Source of the DNA: Prochlorococcus sp. AG-388-F11
Lineage (GTDB): Bacteria; Cyanobacteriota; Cyanobacteriia; PCC-6307; Cyanobiaceae
Direction: 5' to 3'
Assembly (NCBI GenBank): GCA_003279845.1
Contig: QCGP01000015.1
Coordinates: 1 to 36,200 of the forward strand
DNA: 36,200 bases
A program made the position numbers and the translations under genes. Shown piece by piece: positions 17,939 through 26,251 of this stretch (positions within the stretch are counted from its first letter, which is position 1; every line of letters begins with the position of its first letter). The notes beneath the pieces are model-generated. The model was given only the letters and a program-made list of their open reading frames with translations, had not been told where the DNA came from and searched no databases.

Positions 17939-18217
17939 ATGCTATCAGAAATTTTCGCGGTTCTGGGTCAAACATTATCAATTTATTCATTCATTTTAAT
18001 TATTAGAATTTTACTTACTTGGTTTCCAGGTATTGATTGGAGTAATGGTGTTTTATCTGCATTAACGTCTATAACAGATCCTTATTTAAACATTTTTAGA
18101 GGCGTTATACCGCCAATAGGTGGATTTGATATTTCATCTTTACTAGCTTTTCTACTTTTAAATGTTATTCAAAACTTAATTACAAATCTTCAATATGCGA
18201 GCTTGGGTTATAACTAA
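17939..18217 (+). CDS. YggT family membrane protein
   Basis: 92-residue membrane protein with two hydrophobic segments (about 8-29 and 62-82) around the diagnostic middle: LLTWFPGIDWSNG and ITDPYLNIFRGVIPPIGGFD. This is the YggT/Ycf19 pattern. The family is linked by location to membrane or division functions, and in plastids and cyanobacteria to thylakoid biogenesis and nucleoid distribution; the biochemical role is unclear. ATG at 17939. The adjacency to scpB is notable given the reported nucleoid phenotype of relatives, but this is inference. Ends 2 bases from the convergent MazG-like gene. Confidence 0.9.
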   Translation: MLSEIFAVLGQTLSIYSFILIIRILLTWFPGIDWSNGVLSALTSITDPYLNIFRGVIPPIGGFDISSLLAFLLLNVIQNLITNLQYASLGYN

Positions 18218-18219
18218 AT

Positions 18220-18549
18220 TTATCTATTGTCACCAGAACCACCTATCTTGCCTTTAGAGGCTCTTAATTTTAGTTTTTCAAGGTTTTGAAGTGCAACTTC
18301 ATCCAAATTAAAATTTAACTCTGTGCAAAGATTTGATATATACCATAAAACATCTCCTAATTCTTTTTTTATACCAAGTTTTGATTCATCATCAAATATA
18401 CCATTTTTATCTCTAATTACTTTTTTAACTTTTTCTGCAACTTCACCAGCTTCTCCAACTAAACCAAGAGTGGGATAAATATTATTTGAACCTAAATTTG
18501 GATATTGTGCTGTTTCTCTAGCTTTTTTCTGATAAGTTTTAAAATCCAT
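18220..18549 (-). CDS. MazG-like nucleotide pyrophosphohydrolase
   Basis: Single-domain all-alpha NTP pyrophosphatase, 109 residues, probably hydrolysing a (d)NTP to the monophosphate, perhaps a damaged or excess nucleotide. The Mg-binding signature is visible: GEAGEVAEK (Glu33, Glu36) and KELGDVLWY (Glu63, Asp66). It is the short MazG/phage-type form, not the two-domain E. coli MazG. ATG at 18549 diverges from pyk over 61 bases. The C-terminus (KGKIGGSGDNR) is polar and probably disordered. Its true substrate cannot be read from sequence. Confidence 0.87.
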   Translation of the reverse strand: MDFKTYQKKARETAQYPNLGSNNIYPTLGLVGEAGEVAEKVKKVIRDKNGIFDDESKLGIKKELGDVLWYISNLCTELNFNLDEVALQNLEKLKLRASKGKIGGSGDNR

Positions 18550-18610
18550 GACTTAAACAACTAACTTTGGGTATGGTAAATTTATTTATATCTAGCAATA
18601 TTATTTATAT

Positions 18611-20404
18611 ATGTCGAATATTGATCTAAAAAGAAGAACAAAAATAGTAGCAACTATTGGTCCTGCAACTCAGTCGGATGAAATAATTACAAATTTAATT
18701 AAGGCTGGAGTAACAACATTCAGATTAAATTTTTCACATGGAGATCATAAAGATCATGCAGAGAGAATTAAAACTATTAGAGAGGTGTCACAAAAATTAG
18801 ATATTGATATTGGAATTCTTCAAGATCTCCAAGGACCTAAAATTAGATTAGGACGATTCAAAGATGGTCCAGTCAGAGTAAATAAAGGAGACAAATTTTC
18901 ACTTACTTCTAATGAGGTTCAATGTACAAATACTATAGCTAATGTAACCTACGATAAACTTTCTCAAGAAGTTAGTGAAGGGAAAAGGATACTATTAGAT
19001 GATGGTAAAATTGAGATGGTTGTTGAAAAAGTAGATATCAACGCCAATCTTTTAGAATGTTTAGTTACTGTAGGTGGGGTTCTATCAAATAATAAAGGTG
19101 TAAATTTCCCAGATGTGCAGTTATCTGTAAAAGCTTTAACAGACAAAGATAAGGAGGATTTAAAGTTTGGATTATCTCAAGGAGTTGACTGGATAGCTCT
19201 GAGTTTCGTAAGGAACCCTTCCGATATAAACGAAATAAAAGATTTAATTAATAAAAATGGCCATTCAACACCAGTAGTTGCAAAAATTGAAAAATTTGAA
19301 GCGATAGATCAAATTGATACTGTTTTACCTTTATGTGATGGGGTTATGGTTGCCAGAGGGGATTTAGGAGTTGAGATGCCCGCTGAAGAAGTACCACTTT
19401 TACAAAAGGAGCTAATAAGAAAAGCAAATTCATTAGGTATACCAATAATTACTGCGACTCAAATGCTTGATTCCATGGCTTCTAATCCAAGACCAACTAG
19501 AGCTGAAGTAAGTGATGTTGCGAATGCAATATTGGATGGAACAGATGCAGTAATGCTTTCAAACGAGACTGCCGTTGGTGACTATCCAGTAGAGGCAGTA
19601 CAAACGATGGCAACAATAGCCAGAAGAATTGAGAGGGATTATCCACTTAAAGCTATAGAGAGTAACTTACCCAGCACGATACCAAATGCTATTAGTGCGG
19701 CTGTAAGTAATATTGCTAGACAACTTGATGCTGGAGCAATAATTCCTTTAACTAAATCAGGTTCTACTGCTCGAAACGTAAGTAAATTTAGACCGCCAAC
19801 TCCTATTTTGGCCACTACTACAGAAAGGAGTGTAGCGAGAAGACTTCAATTGGTTTGGGGAGTTACTCCAATAGTAGTAAAAAATGATGAAAGAACAGCA
19901 AAAACATTTAGTTTAGCTATGCAAATTGCTCAGGAAATGGGAATTTTACATCAAGGAGATTTAGTTATTCAAACTGCTGGCACATTAACTGGTATAAGCG
20001 GGTCTACAGATTTAATAAAGGTCGGATTAGTAAGGAAAATCGTTTCAAGAGGGATTTCTATAGGTGAGACTGGAGTTACTGGAAAAGCAAGAATAATAAA
20101 AAATAATTTAGATATTTCCTTAATTTGTCCAGGCGAAATATTATTTGTTCCAGAAGAGTTAATGGATAATATTCCTCTTAGCAAAAATATTGCTGGTATT
20201 GTTACTAACCAAAAAGTTGATGATGTCTATGCGTTATTTAATAAAAACAGTAAAAAAATTTCAACGATATGTAGTTTAGAAAATATAGATAGTCATAAAA
20301 TTATTAATGGTGACCTAATAACATTGCAGCTTAATGAAGGAGTCATATATATGGGACAAATAGAAGATGATGAGGAAGCATTAGATAAATATAAATATGT
20401 CTAG
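18611..20404 (+). CDS. pyk: Pyruvate kinase with extra C-terminal domain
   Basis: Converts PEP and ADP to pyruvate and ATP. The catalytic barrel shows TKIVATIGPAT (10-20), FRLNFSHGDH, DLQGPKIRLG (72-81) and the Mg-binding ARGDLGVEMPAEE (248-260), with ITATQMLDSM after it; the regulatory C domain ends about residue 470. A further segment of about 120 residues (VSRGISIGETGVTGKARII to the end) resembles the mobile phosphohistidine domain of PEP-utilising enzymes, but its TSHA-type His motif is not recognisable. Such an extension is known in cyanobacterial and Bacillus-type pyruvate kinases. ATG 18611 follows a 61-base divergent gap. The end overlaps the next gene by 8 bases. Confidence 0.96.
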   Translation: MSNIDLKRRTKIVATIGPATQSDEIITNLIKAGVTTFRLNFSHGDHKDHAERIKTIREVSQKLDIDIGILQDLQGPKIRLGRFKDGPVRVNKGDKFSLTSNEVQCTNTIANVTYDKLSQEVSEGKRILLDDGKIEMVVEKVDINANLLECLVTVGGVLSNNKGVNFPDVQLSVKALTDKDKEDLKFGLSQGVDWIALSFVRNPSDINEIKDLINKNGHSTPVVAKIEKFEAIDQIDTVLPLCDGVMVARGDLGVEMPAEEVPLLQKELIRKANSLGIPIITATQMLDSMASNPRPTRAEVSDVANAILDGTDAVMLSNETAVGDYPVEAVQTMATIARRIERDYPLKAIESNLPSTIPNAISAAVSNIARQLDAGAIIPLTKSGSTARNVSKFRPPTPILATTTERSVARRLQLVWGVTPIVVKNDERTAKTFSLAMQIAQEMGILHQGDLVIQTAGTLTGISGSTDLIKVGLVRKIVSRGISIGETGVTGKARIIKNNLDISLICPGEILFVPEELMDNIPLSKNIAGIVTNQKVDDVYALFNKNSKKISTICSLENIDSHKIINGDLITLQLNEGVIYMGQIEDDEEALDKYKYV

Positions 20405-21629
20405 GAATATCTCAATAAAGGAAGCCATAAGTATGGCGACCAAAACGTTAGTCTCAAACAAATTAAGAAGTTCGTTAACTATGCTTGGAATAATCATAGG
20501 AAATGCATCAGTAATTACACTAGTTGGGCTAGGTAGAGGTGCTCAAACATTAGCAAAAAATCAATTAAGTAATTTAGGTGCAAATGTTTTATTTATTGTT
20601 CCTGGAAATAATGACACTAGGAGAAGAGGCATTTCATTTCCTAAAAACTTAGTTTTAGAAGATGCAGCAGCTATTAGGAATCAAGTGCCAACTGTCAAAA
20701 AGGTCGCTCCACAAATTTCTGCGAATGAAATAGTTCAATCAAATTCTAAGAGCTTAAATATTTCAATTGCAGGAGTTACTCCTGAGTTTCTTGATGTTAG
20801 AAGTTTTGAAGTTGATAAGGGGAGATTTTTATCAAAAAATGATGTTAACAGTTCGAGAAGTTATGTAGTAATAGGTCCTGATCTTAAAGATGAATTTTTC
20901 AAAAATAAATCTTCTTCACTTGGGGAGAAAATCAGAATTAAAGATCATACTTATGAAATAATAGGAATATTAAAGCCAAAAGGAGCTGTATTTGGAAGTA
21001 ATCAAGACAAAAATGCTTATATTCCATTGACTACAATGGTGAATAGAATCACAGGGAAGGATCCAACATATGGTATAAGTTTGAGCTTTATTAGTGTTGA
21101 AGCGATTAATAAAAATGCAACAAGTGCAGCAAAATTTCAAATCACTAATTTATTAAGGCAAAGACATAAAATAATAAGAGATGATGACTTTGCAGTTAGA
21201 TCACAAGAGGATGCCTTAAATATAGTAACTAACATTACAAGTGGGCTTACATTTCTATTGGCGGGTATTGGAGCAGTATCTTTAGTCGTTGGAGGTATAG
21301 GAATTATGAATATTATGCTTGTTTCTGTTAGCGAAAGAACTGAAGAGATAGGCCTTAGAAAAGCAATAGGAGCTAAACAGTCTGATATCTTAATTCAATT
21401 TTTAATTGAAGCATTGATTTTATCTACAATTGGAGGATTAATAGGAACAACAACTGGATTATCAGGTGTTTTTCTTTTGTCTCTAATAACTCCGCTTCCT
21501 GCATCAGTAGGAATAACAACAACTTTTTCCACAATGGTCATTTCAGGATCAATAGGTTTAATCTTTGGTGTTTTACCTGCAAAAAGAGCTTCTAAGTTGG
21601 ATCCAATCGTTGCATTAAGAAGTTTGTAA
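20397..21629 (+). CDS. MacB/FtsX-type ABC transporter permease
   Basis: Inner-membrane permease of 410 residues with the MacB architecture: first helix at about 25-45 (RSSLTMLGIIIGNASVITLV), a large periplasmic core domain (about 50-270), then three helices near 283-308, 335-360 and 370-392. The cytoplasmic loop SERTEEIGLRKAIGAK is the conserved FtsX segment that contacts the ATPase. No ATP-binding subunit or adaptor is encoded nearby, so it must pair with a subunit made elsewhere. Start ATG 20397 lies within the end of pyk (8-base overlap). Substrate unknown; related systems export peptides, lipids or lipoproteins. Confidence 0.88.
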   Translation: MSRNISIKEAISMATKTLVSNKLRSSLTMLGIIIGNASVITLVGLGRGAQTLAKNQLSNLGANVLFIVPGNNDTRRRGISFPKNLVLEDAAAIRNQVPTVKKVAPQISANEIVQSNSKSLNISIAGVTPEFLDVRSFEVDKGRFLSKNDVNSSRSYVVIGPDLKDEFFKNKSSSLGEKIRIKDHTYEIIGILKPKGAVFGSNQDKNAYIPLTTMVNRITGKDPTYGISLSFISVEAINKNATSAAKFQITNLLRQRHKIIRDDDFAVRSQEDALNIVTNITSGLTFLLAGIGAVSLVVGGIGIMNIMLVSVSERTEEIGLRKAIGAKQSDILIQFLIEALILSTIGGLIGTTTGLSGVFLLSLITPLPASVGITTTFSTMVISGSIGLIFGVLPAKRASKLDPIVALRSL

Positions 21630-21644
21630 ATAGAATTTAGAATC

Positions 21645-22214
21645 ATGCTCAATTTTTATAAATTAATTGAGATACTGGTTAGTCTCCAATCATTAATAAT
21701 TTCTACAATGATCCCTGTTTATATTAAACTTCCATTTATTAACGAATCAAGTAATAGCCCAGAGATACCAATCACTTTGCAAATTCCAACTATAATTTTA
21801 TTAACTCTTATATTCGATCGGAAAGTAGTTTTTAGAGCATTTACTATATATATTATTTTAGGGTTGTTTATATCTCCAGTTTTTGATCAAGGAGGATCAA
21901 TAGGGTATTTGCTCACTCCAAATTTTGGCTATTTATTAGGTGCATATCCATTAATCAAAATAATTGATAATTTAAACATAAGAAAAAAAATAGATATTGG
22001 AAACTTTTTAAAAAATGGAATTTTAGCTATTAGTGCTATGCATTTAACCGGAATAATTTATAACTTTATACAAATAATAATTTACAGAAAATTTAATATA
22101 TTTTTATATAATCTAGGCAAATACTCTATAGGTAAAATTGGGTATCATTTAATGATGCTTATTCCACTAATATTACTCATAAAAGCTATCAGTTATTTAA
22201 AATATAACAAGTAA
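21645..22214 (+). CDS. bioY: BioY family transporter (biotin ECF S component)
   Basis: Very hydrophobic protein of 189 residues with about six membrane helices. The BioY block EIPITLQIPTIILLTLIF and the later QGGSIGYLLTPNFGYLLGAYP (the family's glycine-rich substrate region) are clear. It probably imports biotin. No BioM/BioN or other ECF ATPase lies in the window, so it would act alone or with a shared module. It is translationally coupled to lspA: its TAA shares a base with the lspA ATG (TAATG at 22212-22216). I also recall a bioY-lspA adjacency in freshwater cyanobacteria, which would argue for a conserved operon. Confidence 0.8.
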   Translation: MLNFYKLIEILVSLQSLIISTMIPVYIKLPFINESSNSPEIPITLQIPTIILLTLIFDRKVVFRAFTIYIILGLFISPVFDQGGSIGYLLTPNFGYLLGAYPLIKIIDNLNIRKKIDIGNFLKNGILAISAMHLTGIIYNFIQIIIYRKFNIFLYNLGKYSIGKIGYHLMMLIPLILLIKAISYLKYNK

Positions 22215-22672
22215 TGATTAATAAATTTCAAACTAATTTATATTTCTTCTCTATCAGTGTTTTTATAATTCTTATAGATCAATTCACGAAATATTTAATG
22301 TTTTATAATCGCAGAAACTTCATAAATAAAGATTTTATTTTATTTAAATTAGACTTCGTAAAAAATTACGGTGCAGCATTTAACATATTTAGTGGAAATA
22401 GAATATTTTTATCTATCATAAGTATTATTTTTTCATTAATACTTATTAATTTAATATTAAGAAAAAACACTTCAAACATTCTTAATCTTTATTCTTACAG
22501 CTTTATTCTTGGCGGTACTATAGGTAATGGTTTAGATAGGATAATGAAAGGTTTTGTTATTGATTTTATAAATTTAAACATTATTAATTTTCCAGTATTT
22601 AATATTGCTGATATATCTATTAATATTGGTTTTATGTTTATAATATTTAGCATTTTTAAGAATAAAAGTTAA
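22214..22672 (+). CDS. lspA: Lipoprotein signal peptidase (signal peptidase II)
   Basis: Membrane aspartyl protease that cleaves diacylglyceryl-prolipoproteins. 152 residues with four transmembrane helices. Conserved blocks: LIDQFTKYLMF (20-30), VKNYGAAFNIFSGN (49-62), GGTIGNGLDRIMKGFVIDF (100-118) and VFNIADISINIG (128-139); the catalytic pair is Asp117 and Asp133. The start shares a base with the bioY stop. Unusually rich in Ile/Phe/Asn, an effect of local AT content, but all catalytic residues are kept. The GTPase gene begins one base after its stop. Confidence 0.94.
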   Translation: MINKFQTNLYFFSISVFIILIDQFTKYLMFYNRRNFINKDFILFKLDFVKNYGAAFNIFSGNRIFLSIISIIFSLILINLILRKNTSNILNLYSYSFILGGTIGNGLDRIMKGFVIDFINLNIINFPVFNIADISINIGFMFIIFSIFKNKS

Positions 22673-22673
22673 T

Positions 22674-24173
22674 ATGAATTACCTAAAATTAAAGTATTTA
22701 AAATATTTTATATTTTTTTTATTTCTATATATTATATTTTCTATTTTAATAAGAATAGTAAATATTTATTCACTTTTTTTTGTAATAGTAATCTTTTATA
22801 TCTTTTATAAAAATGATAAAAAATTATTTAAAAAAATAGTTTATAAGATTATTTACAATAATAAAAAGAACTCACTTTCATTTAAAAATACATACGGAGC
22901 TGCCAAAATAAGTTTAGAAGGTATCGATAAAATCAATAAAAAAATTAGTGATAAAGTAAAAGTTGAAATGATAAATTATGAAAAAAATAAACTTGAGTCA
23001 CAATTAAATTCAAGAGATTATAATGTTACTCTTTTTGGAGCAGGATCTTCAGGGAAAACATCCATAGCAAGATCTTTATTAAAAAATATTGTTGGCAGAA
23101 CCTCTGCAAAAATAGGTACAACAAATCAAATTAATAGTTATAAAATTCGTATTCCAATTTTAAAAAGAAACATTAATATTATTGATACTCCAGGATTATT
23201 TGAGCCATCCAAATTAGGTGAAGAGAGGGAAAAATCCACGATCATACAAGCATCTAATTCTGATTTAGTTCTCTTTGTGTTAGATCAGGATATAAATAAA
23301 TATGAAAAATATCTAATTAATGAATTATTGAAAATAAGAAAAAAAATAATAATTGTGCTTAATAAATGTGATTTAAGGTCTAGAGATGAAAATAATCTCA
23401 TTCAAGAAAATATAATTTCAATTACTTCCGCTAAAAAAAATAAAATTTCAATCATTCAAACAATTGCTTTACCTCAACCATCTCCTTACATAAAATCAGA
23501 TACTTTAAATTTAGTTCCAGATGTTGGAGGTTTATTTAGAGAAATAATTGAAACGCTTGATAATAATGGGGAAGAGTTATTGGCCGATAATATCCTTTTT
23601 AGATCAAACAAGTTAGGCATTAAAAGTAAAAATTTTATAAAAGAACAAAGATATTTGATGTCAAATAAAGTAATAAAAAAATATATGTGGATTACAGGAG
23701 GGGTAATACTAGTAAACCCATTGCCAGTGGTCGATTTTCTTACTACTACTTCAGTTAATATTCAAATGATAATGGAATTATCAAAAATATATGAAATAAA
23801 ACTAACCAAAAAAGATGCAAAAGATTTATCGAAATCATTACTAAATGCTTTGGCTAAATTAGGAATACTAAAGGGAGGAATCGCGATTCTTTCTCCTGCT
23901 TTAGCCACAAGTTTGACTAAGATAATAATTTCCAAGTCAATACAATCAATTACAGCAGGGTGGTTAATAAGAATAGTGGGATTTAGCTTAATTGAATATT
24001 TTGAAAATGGGCAAGATTGGGGTGATGGAGGGATTCAAGAAGTTGTAGATAATATCTACAAAATAAGTAAGAGAGAGGAAATTTTAAATAACTTCGTAAA
24101 AGAGGCAATTACAAAAATCGAAATAAGAAAGTTTTTTAAATCAAATAAAAGTTTGCCTCCATTTTCTATGTAA
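22674..24173 (+). CDS. Membrane-anchored GTPase with DUF697 domain
   Basis: 499 residues. The N-terminus has two hydrophobic stretches (about 11-29 and 32-46) and should anchor the protein in the membrane. A charged linker leads to an Era/TrmE-like G domain: P-loop GAGSSGKTS (122-130), IDTPG (170-174) and NKCD (230-233), with ITSAK as probable G5. The second half, from about residue 340 (ITGGVILVNPLPVVDF), is a DUF697/YcjF-like hydrophobic domain ending in a charged tail. This architecture is conserved in cyanobacteria and plastids; the role is unknown, possibly membrane or division related. It is the most AT-biased gene in the window. One base separates it from lspA. Confidence 0.88.
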   Translation: MNYLKLKYLKYFIFFLFLYIIFSILIRIVNIYSLFFVIVIFYIFYKNDKKLFKKIVYKIIYNNKKNSLSFKNTYGAAKISLEGIDKINKKISDKVKVEMINYEKNKLESQLNSRDYNVTLFGAGSSGKTSIARSLLKNIVGRTSAKIGTTNQINSYKIRIPILKRNINIIDTPGLFEPSKLGEEREKSTIIQASNSDLVLFVLDQDINKYEKYLINELLKIRKKIIIVLNKCDLRSRDENNLIQENIISITSAKKNKISIIQTIALPQPSPYIKSDTLNLVPDVGGLFREIIETLDNNGEELLADNILFRSNKLGIKSKNFIKEQRYLMSNKVIKKYMWITGGVILVNPLPVVDFLTTTSVNIQMIMELSKIYEIKLTKKDAKDLSKSLLNALAKLGILKGGIAILSPALATSLTKIIISKSIQSITAGWLIRIVGFSLIEYFENGQDWGDGGIQEVVDNIYKISKREEILNNFVKEAITKIEIRKFFKSNKSLPPFSM

Positions 24174-24303
24174 TATTTGATAATTGATCATTGAGATAAG
24201 TTCTGAAATCAAAGATAGTTATTAAAAATAAGTAAGCGATACAAATAACTATAGATATAAATCCTGTTACTATTGCAATTATTTTTGGTCTACCGATATT
24301 CAT
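24166..24303 (-). CDS. Small single-span membrane protein, 45 residues
   Basis: Open frame from ATG at 24303 to TAG at 24166-24168. The product begins MNIGRPKIIAIVTGFISIVI, has one strong hydrophobic helix (about 8-31) and a short polar tail (FDFRTYLNDQLSNIT). The basic start before the helix predicts a cytoplasmic N-terminus. It fills a gap that would otherwise be empty, starts 3 bases after the stop of the PLP decarboxylase (likely same transcript), and overlaps the end of the convergent GTPase gene by 8 bases. It resembles short conserved picocyanobacterial proteins I have seen beginning with GRP and one helix, but I cannot name a family. Coding status is likely, function unknown. Confidence 0.65.
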   Translation of the reverse strand: MNIGRPKIIAIVTGFISIVICIAYLFLITIFDFRTYLNDQLSNIT

Positions 24304-24306
24304 TGA

Positions 24307-25692
24307 TTAAGCATCTAAAAATTTTAAAAGTTCTTCAATATGAGATTCGCTAGTATTATAGTTGCCCATGACAACCCTTAAATAATAATTATCTTTAAAT
24401 TTTGGTCTAGAAAGCATAAAATTATTTCTCATTAGTTCATTAACTTTGTTTTTAGTCCAGGAATCTGAGTCTTTTGGTAGGACTCCCTTAGGTATGAATG
24501 AAACGATATGTAGAGGACCTGAACATATTTCGAATTTATTTTTACTAATTTTTTTTATAAAAAAATCTTTTCTTTTTATTGAGGATTTTAAAATATCTTC
24601 TATTCCTTTAAGACCTAAGAAACGCAAGCCAAGCCAAAGTTTTATAACCTCTGCGGGCCTAGACCCTTGTATACCCATTTCTCCTCTGTTTGTAATGTTT
24701 TCTTTAGATGAAATGTATGGTAGTCCAGTAGAAAAAGTATTTTCTAAAGTACTCATATCTGAAACCAATAGCAAAGAGGATGTTTTTGTAATGCCTATGA
24801 TTTTTTGAGGATTTATTGTTATAGAATTTGCCTGATTTACACTATTTAAACCTTCAATCGGAATAGAGGTTACAGCAAATATGCCTCCAATTGAACCATC
24901 GATATGTAACCATATATTTCTTTCTTGGCATATTCTACTTATCTCTTTAATAGGATCAATTGCTCCTCTAACAGTTGTTCCTAGGGTGGCAACTATAGCG
25001 ATGATTTTTTTATTTTTTATTGAGCACTTATCTAATGTTTTTCTGAGATTATTTATATCCATACAACCTTTATTATCAGTTTTAACCCTTACGAGATTTG
25101 ATTCATCAAGACCCATTATTCTTGTGCATTTAATAAAGGAAGAATGTGCATCTTCACTAACTAGTAATACAGAATTAGGATCTGAACCTAATCCAGCATT
25201 GTGTCTGGCTGCTATAAGTGCATTCAAATTACTCAATGTACCGCCGCTAGCTGCTATGCCTCCAGATAAATCATTAAACCCTATTTTTTTTGCAAACCAT
25301 TTGCATAATGATTCCTCAAGCAATGTAATACTTGGAGATAACTCGTAAGCAAGAAGATTATTATTTAAACCAGCAGCAATTAAATCCCCTAAAATAGAGA
25401 AGATTAATGGTGGGGGATCAAGGTGAGCTAGTGAGCCAGGATGAACAGGATTAAATGAATTATTCAAAAGAGATTTAATTTCAGAAAACAATTCTTCAGC
25501 TGAATTACCATCATCCTCTGGCATAATGCAATTGAAATTTTCATCAAAGGGTAATGGACCATATTTCTCCGCTTTTGAGAACCATTCACAAAGAATTTGA
25601 GTTGCTCTATTAAGAAGATTAATCAAGTTATCATTAGTCCCATTATAGGAAGGGAAATATATATCTCTTTTATTATTTAAATCTTCAGTCAT
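24307..25692 (-). CDS. Group II PLP-dependent amino acid decarboxylase
   Basis: 461 residues of the aromatic-amino-acid/diaminobutyrate/glutamate decarboxylase family. Signatures: HPGSLAHLDPPPL, ASGGTLSNLNALIAAR, the PLP-stacking His183 in SEDAHSSF, Asp265 in LHIDGSIGG binding the pyridine nitrogen, and the Schiff-base Lys297 in TINPQKIIGI. The product would be an amine or beta-alanine-like compound, since some members decarboxylate tyrosine, DOPA, 2,4-diaminobutyrate or aspartate. Sequence does not decide the substrate. Aspartate decarboxylation for pantothenate, or polyamine-related use, are alternatives. Starts with ATG 25692, divergent from the deaminase gene across 43 bases. Confidence 0.88.
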   Translation of the reverse strand: MTEDLNNKRDIYFPSYNGTNDNLINLLNRATQILCEWFSKAEKYGPLPFDENFNCIMPEDDGNSAEELFSEIKSLLNNSFNPVHPGSLAHLDPPPLIFSILGDLIAAGLNNNLLAYELSPSITLLEESLCKWFAKKIGFNDLSGGIAASGGTLSNLNALIAARHNAGLGSDPNSVLLVSEDAHSSFIKCTRIMGLDESNLVRVKTDNKGCMDINNLRKTLDKCSIKNKKIIAIVATLGTTVRGAIDPIKEISRICQERNIWLHIDGSIGGIFAVTSIPIEGLNSVNQANSITINPQKIIGITKTSSLLLVSDMSTLENTFSTGLPYISSKENITNRGEMGIQGSRPAEVIKLWLGLRFLGLKGIEDILKSSIKRKDFFIKKISKNKFEICSGPLHIVSFIPKGVLPKDSDSWTKNKVNELMRNNFMLSRPKFKDNYYLRVVMGNYNTSESHIEELLKFLDA

Positions 25693-25735
25693 CAGATAGG
25701 ATATCTATAAACAAGTCTATTCTCAATATTGGTAA

Positions 25736-26251
25736 ATGAGATATATTTTTGAAAATGAAAATAGTAAAAAAGAAGCACCAAAAGAAACAGATTATTCAAA
25801 ATACATTAAATGGATGTACTCGGTATTAAGAAGATCAGAAGAAATTGGAAAAATTGAATTGCCAATTTCTTCAATAATTTTAGATGAGAGAGGGAGATGT
25901 ATTGGAAGAGGAGTAAACAAGAGAAATATTAATAAAGACCCCCTAGGTCATGCTGAGATTATGGCACTTAGGCAAGCCTCTCTAATAAAAAATGATTGGA
26001 GATTTAATGATTGTATAATTATCACAAATTTAGAACCTTGTACTATGTGTGCATCGGCACTTATTCAAGCAAGGATGGGTAAAGTTATTTTTGGTGCATA
26101 TGATAAAAAAAGAGGTGGTTTCGGTGGATCAATTGACTTGTCAACGCATAAAAGTTCCCATCACAAGATGGAGATTGCAGGAGGAATTCTAGAAGATGAA
26201 TGCAGTCAAATCTTACAATTATGGTTTAAAAAGTTGAGGACTCAAAAATAG
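25736..26251 (+). CDS. tadA: Zinc-dependent deaminase, TadA type
   Basis: Cytidine-deaminase-fold enzyme, 171 residues. The zinc site is complete: HAEIMALRQA (His72, catalytic Glu74) and NLEPCTMCASALIQAR (Cys102, Cys105). The C-terminal part FGAYDKKRGGFGGSIDL, then HHKMEIAGGILEDEC, follows the TadA pattern, which makes wobble A34-to-inosine in tRNA-Arg. The replacement of the usual DPRAG turn by DKKRGG and a longer N-terminus leave room for a guanine or other base deaminase. ATG 25736. The last 26 bases overlap the end of the convergent aminotransferase gene. Confidence 0.78.
   Translation: MRYIFENENSKKEAPKETDYSKYIKWMYSVLRRSEEIGKIELPISSIILDERGRCIGRGVNKRNINKDPLGHAEIMALRQASLIKNDWRFNDCIIITNLEPCTMCASALIQARMGKVIFGAYDKKRGGFGGSIDLSTHKSSHHKMEIAGGILEDECSQILQLWFKKLRTQK

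Noticed and set aside
24881..25348. 155-codon plus-strand frame inside the PLP decarboxylase gene.
   Set aside because: Antisense shadow of a gene with intact catalytic motifs; no domain recognised.
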